Shown: positions 19,927 through 29,059, counted from the first letter of the stretch. The stretch is DNA of 64,000 nt from VRUE01 sp963814915 (GCA_963814915.1 CAWFEI010000005.1:310001-374000); one strand, 5' to 3'. Made by a program: numbers and translations. The notes: generated by a model not told the origin, from the sequence alone.

Positions 19927-21226
19927 ATGGAGAAGTTCGTCATCGAAGGAGGCGTGCCGCTCTCGGGCGAGCTGACGCCGGCGGGCAACAAGAACGCGGC
20001 CCTGCCGATCCTCGCCGCCTGCCTGCTGACCGAGGAGGAGCTGCTGCTGCACCGCGTGCCGCGAATCCGCGACACGGAAGCGCAGATCGCGCTGCTCGAG
20101 CGGCTCGGCGTCGAGGCCGAGTGGGTCGGCGACAACAGCCTGCGCCTCTGCGCGGCCTCGGTTTCGGACGTGGCCGTGGACGAGGAGCTCTCGAAGCAGA
20201 TCCGCGCCTCGTTCCTGCTCGCCGGCCCGCTGCTGGCCCGCTTCGGCGAGGCGCGCATGCCGCCGCCCGGCGGCGACTTCATCGGCCGGCGCCGGCTCGA
20301 CGCCCACCTCGACGCCTTCGCCGACCTCGGCGCCGCGGTCGACGGGGGCCGCTGGATCGAGCTGAAGCGCGCCGGCGGCGGGCTGCGCCCCTGCGCGATC
20401 TTCATGGACGAGCCCTCGGTGATGGGCACCGAGAACGCGCTGATGGCGGCGGCGCTGACGCCCGGGCCGACGACGATCTCCAACGCCGCCAGCGAGCCGC
20501 ACGTCCAGGACCTCGCCCGCCTGCTCAGCGCGATGGGGGCCGAGGTCAGCGGGATCGGCTCCAACGTGATGACGGTGCACGGCCGCGACCGGCTCGGCGG
20601 CGCCGAGCACACGATCTCACCCGACCACATCGAGGTCGGCAGCTTCATGGCCCTGGCGGCGGCGACCGGCGGCGAGCTGCGGATCCGCGACGCCGCGCCG
20701 GCCGACCTGCTGATGGTGCGACGCCAGTTCCGCCGCCTCGGGCTCGAATCCCAGGTCGATGGCGACGACGTGATCGTCCCGCCCGGGCCAGCCCCTGCGG
20801 ATCAAGGCCGACGTCGGCGACGCGATCCCGAAGATCGAGGACGGCCCCTGGCCCGCCTTCCCGGCCGACCTGACCTCGATCGCGCTGGCGCTCGCCACGC
20901 AGGCCGACGGCGAGATCCTGATCTTCGAGAAGATGTTCGAGAACCGCCTCTTCTTCGTCGACAAGCTGGTTGCGATGGGCGCTCGGATAACGCTCTGCGA
21001 TCCCCATCGGGCGATCGTCAGCGGTCCGAGCCGGCTTCACGGCGAGCGCGTCGAGAGCCCCGACATCAGGGCCGGAATGGCGATGCTCATCGCGGCGCTC
21101 GCGGCCGAGGGCAGCTCGGAGATCGGCAACATCCGGCAGATCGACCGCGGCTACGAGTCGATCGACGAGCGCCTGCGCGGGCTCGGCGCCCGGATCGAAC
21201 GGGTTTCTGCGGAGATCCCGGCTTAG
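19927..21226 (+). CDS. murA: UDP-N-acetylglucosamine 1-carboxyvinyltransferase, Asp-type, one frame break near 20788
   Basis: The first committed enzyme of peptidoglycan synthesis, which transfers enolpyruvate from PEP to UDP-GlcNAc. The N-terminus has the catalytic Lys-Asn pair in TPAGNKNAALPILAA. The active loop reads PPPGGDFIGRRRLDAH: the Cys that fosfomycin alkylates (Cys115 in E. coli) is Asp here, as in Mycobacterium tuberculosis and chlamydiae. The frame shifts by one near 20788 (VPPGQPLRIKADVGDAIPK continues in the new frame), and the C-terminal half ends at 21226. ATG 19927 follows a TACCCT box by 9 nt. Intrinsic fosfomycin resistance is expected from the family, not shown. Confidence 0.94.
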
Positions 21227-21249
21227 AAGGCTTTCCGCGCTCACTCTCG

Positions 21250-21255
21250 TAAGGT
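21250..21255 (+). promoter_or_regulatory. -10 box of the his operon
   Basis: TAAGGT, 7 nt before the GTG of hisZ at 21263, with no Shine-Dalgarno between. It implies a leaderless his transcript. No -35 match was found. Confidence 0.42.
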
Positions 21256-21262
21256 CAGGCGC

Positions 21263-22256
21263 GTGATCCACCGGATCCCCCCAGGGACGCGGGACATCCT
21301 GCCCGACGAGATGCGGGAGCTGCGCCGCCTGCACCTCTCGCTGATCGAGGCCTTCGAGAGCCGCGGCTACGGCGAGGTGGCGACGCCGGCGATCGAGTAC
21401 GACGAGGTGCTCGCGCGCGGCGACGGCCGCGCCGCCGGCTCCGCCTACCGCTTCTTCGACGAGCGCGGCGACCTGCTGGCGCTGCGCTCCGACATGACCG
21501 TGCCGATCGCCCGCCTGGTCGCCTCGCGCTACGCCGAAAGGCGCCGGCGAGCCGCTGCGCTTCTGCTACCTCGCCAACGCCTTCCGCGCCGTGCGCCCGC
21601 AGCGCGGCCAGATGCGCGAGTTCGCCCAGGCCGGGGTCGAGCTGATCGGCGCGCCGGCGCCGCAGGGCACCGCCGAGGTCGTCGAGGTGCTGGAGGCGGC
21701 GCTCGACGCCGCCGGCCTCGACCGTGCGGTGATCGGCCTCGGCGACGCCGACCTCTACCGCCAGCTGCTCACTGAGCTCGGGGTCGAGGGCATAGCCCGC
21801 GACGCGATCCTCAGCCGCCTGGCGATGCACGACCTGGTCGGGGTCGAGGAGGAGCTCAAGCGGGCCGGGATCGCGGACGAGCAGGTGGCGACCTGCGTCG
21901 CGCTCTCGCAGCTGCGCGGCGGTCGCGAGGTGCTCGAGCGCGCCCGCGAGATCGGCGGCGACGCGGTCGAGCGGGCGATCGCCCGGCTCGGCGAGACCTT
22001 CGAAGCGCTGGAGGAGCGCGGCGTCGCCGGGCGCGTGCAGGTCGACCTCGGGCTGCTGCGCGACCTCGGCTACTACAGCGGCGCGATCCTCGAGGTCTAC
22101 GACCCGGCACTCGGCCACGTGCTCGGCGGCGGCGGGCGCTACGACGGGCTGCTGGAGCGCTTCGGGGTCGAACTGCCGGCGGCAGGCTTCGCCCTCTACA
22201 TGGAGCGGGTCCATATCGCCCAGATGGAGGAGTCGCGGCGCGGGGGTGGATCGTGA
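21263..22256 (+). CDS. hisZ: ATP phosphoribosyltransferase regulatory subunit, one frame break near 21538
   Basis: A HisRS paralogue of about 330 residues without the anticodon-binding domain. The class II synthetase-like motifs are seen: PPGTRDILPDEM, LRSDMTVPIARLVASRYAE (motif 2 region), RPQRGQMREFAQAGVELIG and LGGGGRYDGLLERFG (motif 3 region). HisZ has no charging activity; it joins short HisG and carries histidine feedback control. GAAAGGCGCC at 21535-21545 has one A too many, and EGAGEPLRFCYLANAFR resumes in the next frame. It is followed at once by a short hisG (4-nt overlap), which supports hisZ over hisS. Confidence 0.88.
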
Positions 22257-22932
22257 GCCTCGAGGTCGCCGGCATGGCCGCAGCCAAGCCCGACGGGCCG
22301 CTGAAGCTCGCGGTGCCGCGCGGCTCGCTGCTCGGCGGCACGCTCGACGCGCTCGACGCCGCCGGCGTCGACACCGCCGCCGTGCGCGGCGAATCGCGGG
22401 CGCTGATCTTCCCCGGCGAGCGGATAACCCTGGTGACGATGCGACCCTCGGACGTTCCGACCTACGTCGAGGCCGGCGCCGCCGACGTCGGCATCACCGG
22501 CAAGGACGTGCTGCTCGAGCAGTCCGACCGGATGGTCTACGAGTTGCTCGATCTCGGCTACGGGCGCTGCCGGATGGTGCTCGCCGGCCGCAAGGGGGAC
22601 ACCGCCTCGGCGAGTCGCAGCGGCGCCTGGGCATGATGCGAATCGCGACCAAGTACCCACGGATCGCCGAGCGCCACTTCGAGTCGACCGGCCGCCAGGT
22701 CGAGACGATCGAGGTCAAGGGCTCGGTCGAGCTGGCGCCGCTGATCGGCCTCGGCGACGGCATCGTCGACCTGGTCGCCACCGGCCGCACGCTGGAGGAC
22801 AACGACCTCGAGGTGCGCGAGGAGATCGTCGAGTGCACCGCACGCTTCGTCGCCAACCGCGTCGCCCACAAGCTGCGGGCTGTCGAGATCGACGACCTGA
22901 CCGCGAGGCTGAGAGAGGCGACGGCGGGATGA
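22253..22932 (+). CDS. hisG: ATP phosphoribosyltransferase catalytic subunit (short form), one frame break near 22617
   Basis: Catalyses the first step of histidine synthesis, joining ATP and PRPP. KLAVPRGSLLGGTLDALDAAG, the RPSDVPTYVEAGAADVGITG segment and LDLGYGRCRMVLAG are in the first frame. MRIATKYPRIAERHF and the PRPP-binding DLVATGRTLEDNDL are in the second, so one base is missing near 22617. At about 225 residues it is the short form, which lacks the C-terminal regulatory domain and needs HisZ. GTG start overlapping the hisZ stop; its own stop overlaps the hisD start (ATGA). Confidence 0.9.
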
Positions 22933-24206
22933 GGGCGAGGCGCTTCGAGTGGGAAGGCGCCAAGCAGACCGCCGCCTCGATTCGCGATTGGACGGCGGCC
23001 GATGCGGCGGCGGTCGACGTCGGGCCGATCGAGCGCGAGGTTCGCGAGGGTGGGGACGCGGCGCTCCTTGCGCTGACCGCCCGTTTCGACGCGATCGAGA
23101 ACCCGCCCGGTTCGCTGCAGGTCGGCGAAGACCTGATCGCCACCGCGCGCGACTCGCTGAACGCGGACCTGCGCGAATCGCTCGAACGGGCGATCGCCAA
23201 CGTGAGGGCCGTCGCGGAAGCCCAGATCGATGACGAGAGCGAGCGGATCGAGCTTCCGCAGGGGCAGACCGTGACCCTGCGCGGCGTCCCGGTGCGCAGC
23301 GCCGGGATCTACGCCCCGGGCGGTCGCGCCGCGTATCCCTCCAGCGTTTTGATGGGCGCCATCCCGGCTCGCGTCGCCGGGGTCGAGCGCGTGGTCCTCG
23401 CGACGCCGCCCGGGCCCGACGGCTCGGTCCCGCCGCTCGTATTGGCGACAGCGGCGCTCTGCGACGTCGACGAGGTCTACGCCGTCGGCGGCGCCCAGGC
23501 GATCTTCGCCCTCGCCTACGGAACCGAATCGATCGACGCTGTCGACGTCGTCGCGGGGCCCGGCAACATCTGGGTTCGCGAAGCCAAGCGCGCGGTCAGC
23601 GGGACCGTCGGCATCGACTCGCTCGCCGGGCCCTCCGAGCTGATGGTGATCGCCGGCCACGATTCCGACCCGGAGTGGGCGGCGCTCGACCTCTGCGCGC
23701 AGGCCGAGCACGGGGCGGACGGCCCGCTGCTCGTCGCCGCGGTCGAGGACACGGTGCTGAATTCGATCGGAGAGGCGACCGAGCGCGGCGCCACCGCCCG
23801 GCCTGGGGTCGGCGATGCGCCGCTGGCGCTGATCCAGGTGCCCGATCTGAGCGACGCGGTCGATTTGGCAAACGCCTTCGCTCCCGAGCACCTCGAGCTG
23901 CTCGAGGAGGACGCGGCGGTGCTCGCCGGACGAGTCACGACGGCGGGCTGCGTCTTCGCCGGCCGCTACAGCGCGACCGCGTTCGGCGATTACCTCGCCG
24001 GCTCCAACCACGTCCTGCCGACTGGCGGCGCTGGGCGCTTTTCCGGGCCGCTCGGACCCGATGTCTTCCGTCGCAAGATCGCCACCGTGGAGGTCTCGGC
24101 GGCGGCGGCGGCGAAGTTGGCACCCCACGTGAGGGCGATCGCCGAGGCCGAGGGCTTCCCCGTCCACGCCGAGTCGGCGATGATTAGGGCGAGAGATTCG
24201 AAATGA
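22929..24206 (+). CDS. hisD: Histidinol dehydrogenase
   Basis: A 425-residue Zn-dependent NAD enzyme that oxidises histidinol to histidine in the last two steps. Visible: YAPGGRAAYPSSVLMGAIPA, AVGGAQAIFALAYGTES, VAGPGNIWVREAKR, DSLAGPSELMVIA, and the metal and catalytic segments AQAEHGADGP, NAFAPEHLEL and AGSNHVLPT. The ATG at 22929 overlaps the hisG stop. The frame is clean from here on, unlike the preceding genes. The stop overlaps the hisB start region by 4 nt. Confidence 0.96.
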   Translation: MRARRFEWEGAKQTAASIRDWTAADAAAVDVGPIEREVREGGDAALLALTARFDAIENPPGSLQVGEDLIATARDSLNADLRESLERAIANVRAVAEAQIDDESERIELPQGQTVTLRGVPVRSAGIYAPGGRAAYPSSVLMGAIPARVAGVERVVLATPPGPDGSVPPLVLATAALCDVDEVYAVGGAQAIFALAYGTESIDAVDVVAGPGNIWVREAKRAVSGTVGIDSLAGPSELMVIAGHDSDPEWAALDLCAQAEHGADGPLLVAAVEDTVLNSIGEATERGATARPGVGDAPLALIQVPDLSDAVDLANAFAPEHLELLEEDAAVLAGRVTTAGCVFAGRYSATAFGDYLAGSNHVLPTGGAGRFSGPLGPDVFRRKIATVEVSAAAAAKLAPHVRAIAEAEGFPVHAESAMIRARDSK

Positions 24207-24793
24207 GCAGAACCGCGAAGAGAGAGCGCAGCACGGCCGAGACCCAGATCGAGCTCTCGCTCGACCTCGACGGCGGCGAGGCGAGTGCCGCGACCGGCGT
24301 CGGCTTCCTCGACCACATGCTCGACCTGCTTGCCCGGCATGGAAGGCTCGGCCTGCAGGTGAAGGCGAGCGGTGACCTCGAGACCGGCGCCCACCACACC
24401 GTGGAGGATGTCGGCATCGCCCTCGGCCAGGTGCTCGACGAGGCACTCGGCGACCGCGCCGGCATCCGCCGGTACGGCTCGGCCCTGGTCCCGATGGACG
24501 AGTCGCTGGCCGAGTGCGCGATCGACATCTCCGGCCGGCCGCTGTGCGTCTTCGACGCTGAGCTCCCGGCGACCTCGATCGCCGGCTTCGACAGCGAGCT
24601 GGCCGAGGAGTTCTTCCGCGCCGTGGCCAACAACGCCAAGCTGACCCTGCACGTCTCGGTGCGCGACGGCAGCAACGTCCACCACATGATCGAGGCCTGC
24701 TTCAAGGCCTTCGCCCGGGCGCTGCGCGTAGCCGTCTCGGTCGACCCCGAGGAGAGCGGCATCCCGTCCACGAAGGGAACCCTGAGTGAGTAG
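24203..24793 (+). CDS. hisB: Imidazoleglycerol-phosphate dehydratase
   Basis: A 196-residue Mn-dependent dehydratase, step six of histidine synthesis. Metal-binding motifs are seen in order: TGVGFLDHMLDLLARHG, GAHHTVEDVGIALGQ, SALVPMDESLAECAID and VHHMIEACFKAFARAL. It is the stand-alone dehydratase without a histidinol-phosphate phosphatase domain, as usual in actinobacteria. It overlaps hisD by 4 nt and hisH by 8 nt. hisC (aminotransferase) would normally stand between hisD and hisB but is absent here. Confidence 0.96.
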   Translation: MSRTAKRERSTAETQIELSLDLDGGEASAATGVGFLDHMLDLLARHGRLGLQVKASGDLETGAHHTVEDVGIALGQVLDEALGDRAGIRRYGSALVPMDESLAECAIDISGRPLCVFDAELPATSIAGFDSELAEEFFRAVANNAKLTLHVSVRDGSNVHHMIEACFKAFARALRVAVSVDPEESGIPSTKGTLSE

Positions 24794-25421
24794 CGCCGGT
24801 ATCTGCATCCTCGACTACGGCATGGGCAATCTGCGCTCGGTCGAGAAGGCGCTGGAGCATGTCGGCGCCGCGGCCACAATCGCAAACGACGCCGAAGCGG
24901 TCCGCGCCGCGGACGGCGTCATCCTGCCCGGGGTCGGCGCATTCCCGAAGGCGATGGAGCGGGTGCGCGAGCTCGGCCTCGACGAGCTGATCGCCGAGCG
25001 CCGCGACGCCGGGGTCCCGATCCTCGGCATCTGCCTCGGGCTGCAGCTCTTCTTCGACGCGACCACCGAGTTCGGTGGCGCGCGCGGGATCGGGCTGCTG
25101 CCGGGCGGGGTCGCCGAGCTGGATGCGGGCGAGCTCAAGGTCCCGCACATCGGCTGGTCGCCCGTGCGCTGGGAGAAGGCCTCGCGGCTGACCGAGGGGA
25201 TCGAGAGCGGGACGCCGTTCTACTTCGTCCACAGCTTCGCGCCCGATCCGGCGCCCGAGGACCTGCTCGGCAGCGCCGCCTACGGCGCCCGCTTCGCCTG
25301 CGCGGCGGAGCGCGACAACGTCTTCGGCGTCCAGTTCCACCCGGAGAAGTCGAGCAGCGCCGGACTGCGGCTGCTCGCCAACTTCGCCGGCGTCTGCGTC
25401 GCGGCGCCCGCAGCGGCGTGA
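24786..25421 (+). CDS. hisH: Imidazole glycerol phosphate synthase, glutaminase subunit
   Basis: A 211-residue class I glutamine amidotransferase that feeds ammonia to HisF. The start SSAGICILDYGMGNLRSVEKAL is typical. The nucleophile is in GICLGLQLFFD and the His/Glu pair in NVFGVQFHPEKSS. GTG start within the hisB 3' end; the stop overlaps hisA by 4 nt. It forms a complex with HisF, which is encoded after hisA. Confidence 0.96.
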   Translation: MSSAGICILDYGMGNLRSVEKALEHVGAAATIANDAEAVRAADGVILPGVGAFPKAMERVRELGLDELIAERRDAGVPILGICLGLQLFFDATTEFGGARGIGLLPGGVAELDAGELKVPHIGWSPVRWEKASRLTEGIESGTPFYFVHSFAPDPAPEDLLGSAAYGARFACAAERDNVFGVQFHPEKSSSAGLRLLANFAGVCVAAPAAA

Positions 25422-26143
25422 TCCTCTACCCGGCAATCGATATCCGCGGCGGTCAGGCGGTCCGCCTGCTCGAAGGTGACTATGCCCGCGAGACGATCTA
25501 CGACGCCGACCCCGTCGACGCGGCGAAGCGTTGGGCCGGAGAAGGCGCCGAGTTCCTGCACGTGGTGGACCTAGACGGCGCCAAGGCAGGCGAACCGCGC
25601 AACCTCGACGCGATCGAGCGGATCGCCGCCGCGGTTGCCTGCCCGATCCAGGTCGGCGGCGGGCTGCGCGACCCGCAGTCCGTGCGCGCGATCCTCGACG
25701 CGGGCGCCGACCGCGTCGTGATCGGCACCGCGGCCCTGCGCGATCCCGAGTTCCTCGACGCGATGCTCGAAATCCACGCCCACCGCATAGTCGTCTCCGT
25801 AGACGCACGCGAGGGCAGGGTGGCTCTCGAGGGGTGGACCGAGGCCACCGGCCGCGACGTGGCCGACACGGTCGCCGACCTCAGCCAACGCGGCGTCGGC
25901 CGATTCCTCTGCACCGAGATCGATGTCGACGGCACCATGGATGGCCCGGCCGTAAGCGAGCTAACCAGGATCGCGTCCGCAACCAGCTCCGAGATAATCG
26001 CCTCAGGCGGCGTGGGAGAGCTCAAGCACCTGGAATCTCTCGCTGACGAGTGCCCCGCCAACGTAGAGGGCGCCATAGTCGGCCGCGCTCTCTACGAGCA
26101 GAAGTTCAACGTCACCGACGCAAAAGCAGCTCTGCGCCGGTAG
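25418..26143 (+). CDS. hisA: Phosphoribosylformimino-5-aminoimidazole carboxamide ribotide isomerase
   Basis: A 241-residue TIM-barrel isomerase. ILYPAIDIRGGQAVRL carries the first catalytic Asp; CTEIDVDGTMDGP carries the second. VGGGLRDPQSVRAIL and ASGGVGELKHLE form the two phosphate sites typical of the half-barrel repeat. In many actinobacteria this gene is the bifunctional priA, also acting in tryptophan synthesis; that cannot be decided by eye. GTG start overlapping the hisH stop. The operon appears to end here at a long hairpin. Confidence 0.95.
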   Translation: MILYPAIDIRGGQAVRLLEGDYARETIYDADPVDAAKRWAGEGAEFLHVVDLDGAKAGEPRNLDAIERIAAAVACPIQVGGGLRDPQSVRAILDAGADRVVIGTAALRDPEFLDAMLEIHAHRIVVSVDAREGRVALEGWTEATGRDVADTVADLSQRGVGRFLCTEIDVDGTMDGPAVSELTRIASATSSEIIASGGVGELKHLESLADECPANVEGAIVGRALYEQKFNVTDAKAALRR

Positions 26144-26243
26144 GGGCGGGAGTGCCCTCCCAGGGAGGCTCCTGGGCAGGCACTCCGCAGCCAAGCCGGC
26201 GATTCAGCTGCGCGACGGCCTCCATGGGAGGGCACTCCCGCCC
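26144..26243 (+). repeat. Long inverted repeat between hisA and hisF
   Basis: GGGCGGGAGTGCCCTCCCA at 26144-26162 is perfectly complementary to 26225-26243. After a 1x1 mismatch the stem continues with GGAGGC (26164-26169) and GCCTCC (26218-26223). The 48-nt loop contains a third partial copy (GGGCAGGCACTCC, about 26173-26185). The left arm begins directly after the hisA stop. It may be a terminator or a mobile palindromic element. Confidence 0.6.
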
Positions 26244-26250
26244 GAACCCG

Positions 26251-26256
26251 TACGCT
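26251..26256 (+). promoter_or_regulatory. -10 box of hisF
   Basis: TACGCT, 6 nt before the hisF ATG at 26263 and 7 nt after the long inverted repeat. It suggests hisF has its own leaderless promoter. Confidence 0.4.
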
Positions 26257-26262
26257 CTCCCG

Positions 26263-27021
26263 ATGGTCCTCAAACGCGTAATTCCCTGCCTCGATGTGGA
26301 CGCCGGCCGCGTCGTCAAGGGCACCAACTTCGTTGACCTACGCGACGCCGGCGACCCGGTCGAGTTGGCAGAACGCTACGACGCCGAGGGCGCCGACGAG
26401 CTCGTCTTCCTCGACATCACCGCCTCGCATGAAAAGCGCGAGACGATCGTCGAGCTGGCTCGGCGCACCGCCGACAACGTCTTCATCCCGTTCACGATCG
26501 GTGGGGGGATCCGCTCGGTGGCCGACGCGCAGGCAGTGCTCGACGCGGGAGCCGACAAGGTCTCGGTCAACTCCTCGGCGCTCGCCCGGCCCGAGCTGCT
26601 CGCCGAGCTTGCCGACCACTTCGGCGCTCAGTGCGTGGTGCTGGCGATCGATGCGAAGCGCGAGGCCGACGGGTGGGGCGTCTACGTCGACGGCGGCCGC
26701 AGGCGGGTCGACGGGCGCGACGCGGTCGGATGGGCGAGCGAGGGAGTCGAGCGCGGGGCGGGGGAGATCCTGCTCACCAGCATGGATCGCGACGGCACCA
26801 ACGACGGGTATGAGATCGAGCTGACCCGGGCGGTTGCCGACGCGGTCTCCGTCCCGGTGATCGCCTCGGGCGGTGCGGGCAACCTCGACCATCTCGGCGA
26901 GGCGATCTCCGCGGGGCACGCCGACGCCGTCCTCTGCGCCTCGATCTTCCATTACGGCACCTACCGCGTCCGCGACGCCAAGCGGCACCTGGCGGCGGCC
27001 GGCATCCCCGTACGCGCCTAG
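26263..27021 (+). CDS. hisF: Imidazole glycerol phosphate synthase, cyclase subunit
   Basis: A 252-residue TIM-barrel cyclase that makes imidazole glycerol phosphate and AICAR with HisH. The start MVLKRVIPCLDVDAGRVVKG has the catalytic Asp; LLTSMDRDGTNDGYE has the second. TIGGGIRSVADAQ and ASGGAGNLDHLGEA bind phosphate. ATG 26263 is preferred over a long upstream frame because the family starts here and a TACGCT box lies 6 nt upstream. It is separated from hisA by the 100-bp inverted repeat. hisI/hisE are not in the window. Confidence 0.96.
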   Translation: MVLKRVIPCLDVDAGRVVKGTNFVDLRDAGDPVELAERYDAEGADELVFLDITASHEKRETIVELARRTADNVFIPFTIGGGIRSVADAQAVLDAGADKVSVNSSALARPELLAELADHFGAQCVVLAIDAKREADGWGVYVDGGRRRVDGRDAVGWASEGVERGAGEILLTSMDRDGTNDGYEIELTRAVADAVSVPVIASGGAGNLDHLGEAISAGHADAVLCASIFHYGTYRVRDAKRHLAAAGIPVRA

Positions 27022-27911
27022 CCCGCGCCGGAGCGCAGGTCGGCGACCATCCCCTCGAGGCCGCCCGAGCCGAGGATCTCGTAGCGGGCCAGTTCGTAGG
27101 GATGGTCGCGCTCGGCGTAGCCGGCGATCTCCGTGGTCGCTCCCGAGTATCCGGCGGCTTTGACGGCGGCGATCACCGTTTCGTCGAACTGCCCCGCCGG
27201 GTAACAGAAGTCCTTGACCGGAACGCCGTACTCGCGGTGCAGGATCGCCCGCGACCCTGCCACTTCTTCGGTCAGCTGCGTCGCATCGAGTTCGGTCAGG
27301 TCGAGATGATGGATCGTGTGCGCCGCGATCTCCCAGCCCGCGGCGATCATCGCTTCGACGTTGCTCGTGTACAGGTCGGAGCCTTCCGCCTTGAGGTTGA
27401 GCACCCCGGCCCAACCGTGGCGGCGCAGCTCCGGCAGGGCGTAGGTGAACTGCGGCCGATAGCCGTCGTCGAAGGAGACGACGACCGGCTTCGGCGGCAG
27501 CCTGGCGTTCCGGTACCAGGCATCCTCGACCTGTTCGAGCGTCACCGCCTCGTAGCCGTGCTCGTCCAGCCAATCCATCTGCCTGTGGAAGTCGGGGCGG
27601 GTGACGTAGAGATCCGGGTACGGCTCGTCGGCAGGGGCGACTCCGAGGACGTGGTACTCGAGGATCGGCACCGGCCCTCTGTGCGGTGCCCAATCCTCGC
27701 CTTCGCGCGGAGCGGATCCGGCGACTGCCGAGCGCCGCACGGGCCTGGCGCTACCGACGTGGCCTTGCGCCCGCGGGCTCGAGCCCGATGTCGCGAGGAG
27801 GGTCAGCGCGACGGCGAGAACGCCGGCGGCGAGCGCCGTCGCGGCGAGCGCACGCCGACGCCTGATCCGGCGCCGTTGCCGCTCTCTCCTCGCAAATCGC
27901 TCGTCGACCAT
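27018..27911 (-). CDS. Polysaccharide deacetylase (CE4 family), exported
   Basis: A 297-residue protein. A very basic N-terminus and a hydrophobic segment (about residues 20-42) form a signal anchor. The NodB domain starts near residue 80: VPILEYHVLG, then the metal Asp in VVVSFDDGYRPQF, the HTIHHLDL metal His pair and FCYPAGQFDETV. Known members deacetylate peptidoglycan or N-acetylglucosamine polymers, outside the membrane. It converges on hisF with a 4-nt overlap and is divergent from the nucleotidyltransferase gene (14 nt gap). Confidence 0.88.
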   Translation of the reverse strand: MVDERFARRERQRRRIRRRRALAATALAAGVLAVALTLLATSGSSPRAQGHVGSARPVRRSAVAGSAPREGEDWAPHRGPVPILEYHVLGVAPADEPYPDLYVTRPDFHRQMDWLDEHGYEAVTLEQVEDAWYRNARLPPKPVVVSFDDGYRPQFTYALPELRRHGWAGVLNLKAEGSDLYTSNVEAMIAAGWEIAAHTIHHLDLTELDATQLTEEVAGSRAILHREYGVPVKDFCYPAGQFDETVIAAVKAAGYSGATTEIAGYAERDHPYELARYEILGSGGLEGMVADLRSGAG

Positions 27912-27925
27912 CCGGGAAGTCGATC

Positions 27926-29059
27926 ATGGTAGGGGTGACGATGCACGTAAAGGAAACCGACGACCTCGAAGCGGCGCTGCGACGGGCATACCCGGAGCTG
28001 GACGCGGTTCACGACCTTGCCGGGGGCAAACCCGTCTATCTGGTCGGCGGCGCGGTTCGCGACCTGCTGCTCGGGCGCGGCCGAGCCGACATCGACCTGG
28101 TGATCGAGGGCGATGCAACGGCGCTCGCGCGACGGCTCGGCGGTGAGGTGATCGAGCACGAGCGTTTCGCGACGGCGAAGGTCCGGCTTGGCGGGTACGA
28201 GGTCGACATCGCCACTGCCCGGGCAGAGACCTACCCGCGCCCGGGCGCCCTGCCCGAGGTCGAGCCGGCGCCCGGAATCGCCGCCGACCTTGCCCGTCGC
28301 GACTTCACGATCAACGCGATGGCGATCCCGCTGCGCCGCGATCCGGAGCTGATCGATCCCCACCGCGGCCGGGAGGACCTCGAAGCCGGGTTGTTGCGGA
28401 TCCTGCATCCGAACTCCTTCGAGGACGACCCGACCAGGGCGCTGCGCGCAGCCCGCTACCTCTCGCGCTTTGAATTTGAGCTCGAGCCCGACACCGCGGA
28501 GTTGTTGAGTCAGACCGATCTCGACACCGTCTCCGCCGACCGCCGCGAAGCGGAGCTGCTGCGGCTCGCCGGGGAAGTCGAAGCCGTCCGCGGGTTCGGC
28601 CTGCTCGCCGAATGGGGGCTGATCCGGCTGAGCCCGAAGGGGGTTGAGCTGGCGGGACGGGTGTCTGGCCTGCTCGGCGAGCTCCCGTGGGCCGACGTCG
28701 CCCCCCGCGATCGGGCGATCCTCGCCGCGGTGACGGATTGCTGGGGCCGGGCCGAGGAGCTCGCGGCGGCTCACCCCGGACGGCCCTCGGAGGCGGTGGG
28801 GCTGGCGCGGGGAGCGGGCCCGATCGAGCTCGTCCTCGCGCGCGCGATGGGGGCCGAGTGGCTTGATCGCTACCTGCGCGAATGGCGCGACGTTGCACTG
28901 GAGATCGACGGCGCCGATCTGATCGCCGCCGGAGTGCCCGAGGGCCCGCGGCTCGGTCGGGGCCTTGCCGTCGCGCTGCGGGGCAAGCTCGATGGTGAGG
29001 TCTCCGGCCGCGAGGCAGAGCTCTCCGCGGCGCTCGAGGCCGCCCGAAAGCCCACATGA
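27926..29059 (+). CDS. CCA tRNA nucleotidyltransferase / poly(A) polymerase family protein
   Basis: A 377-residue class II nucleotidyltransferase. The head has VYLVGGAVRDLLLGR followed by ADIDLVIEGDA (catalytic Asp pair), RRDFTINAMAIPL (flexible-loop motif), DPHRGREDLEAG and the template-like FEDDPTRALRAARYLSRF. The C-terminal helical body is shorter than in many CCA enzymes. It most likely adds or repairs CCA ends of tRNA; poly(A) polymerase activity cannot be excluded. Start at ATG 27926; ATG 27941 (MHVKETDD) is also possible. It overlaps pgeF by 4 nt. Confidence 0.87.
   Translation: MVGVTMHVKETDDLEAALRRAYPELDAVHDLAGGKPVYLVGGAVRDLLLGRGRADIDLVIEGDATALARRLGGEVIEHERFATAKVRLGGYEVDIATARAETYPRPGALPEVEPAPGIAADLARRDFTINAMAIPLRRDPELIDPHRGREDLEAGLLRILHPNSFEDDPTRALRAARYLSRFEFELEPDTAELLSQTDLDTVSADRREAELLRLAGEVEAVRGFGLLAEWGLIRLSPKGVELAGRVSGLLGELPWADVAPRDRAILAAVTDCWGRAEELAAAHPGRPSEAVGLARGAGPIELVLARAMGAEWLDRYLREWRDVALEIDGADLIAAGVPEGPRLGRGLAVALRGKLDGEVSGREAELSAALEAARKPT

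Noticed and set aside
22494..24446. 650-codon minus-strand frame opposite hisG/hisD/hisB
   Set aside because: Arg/Gly/Ala-rich shadow; no motifs, and three clear his genes on the other strand.
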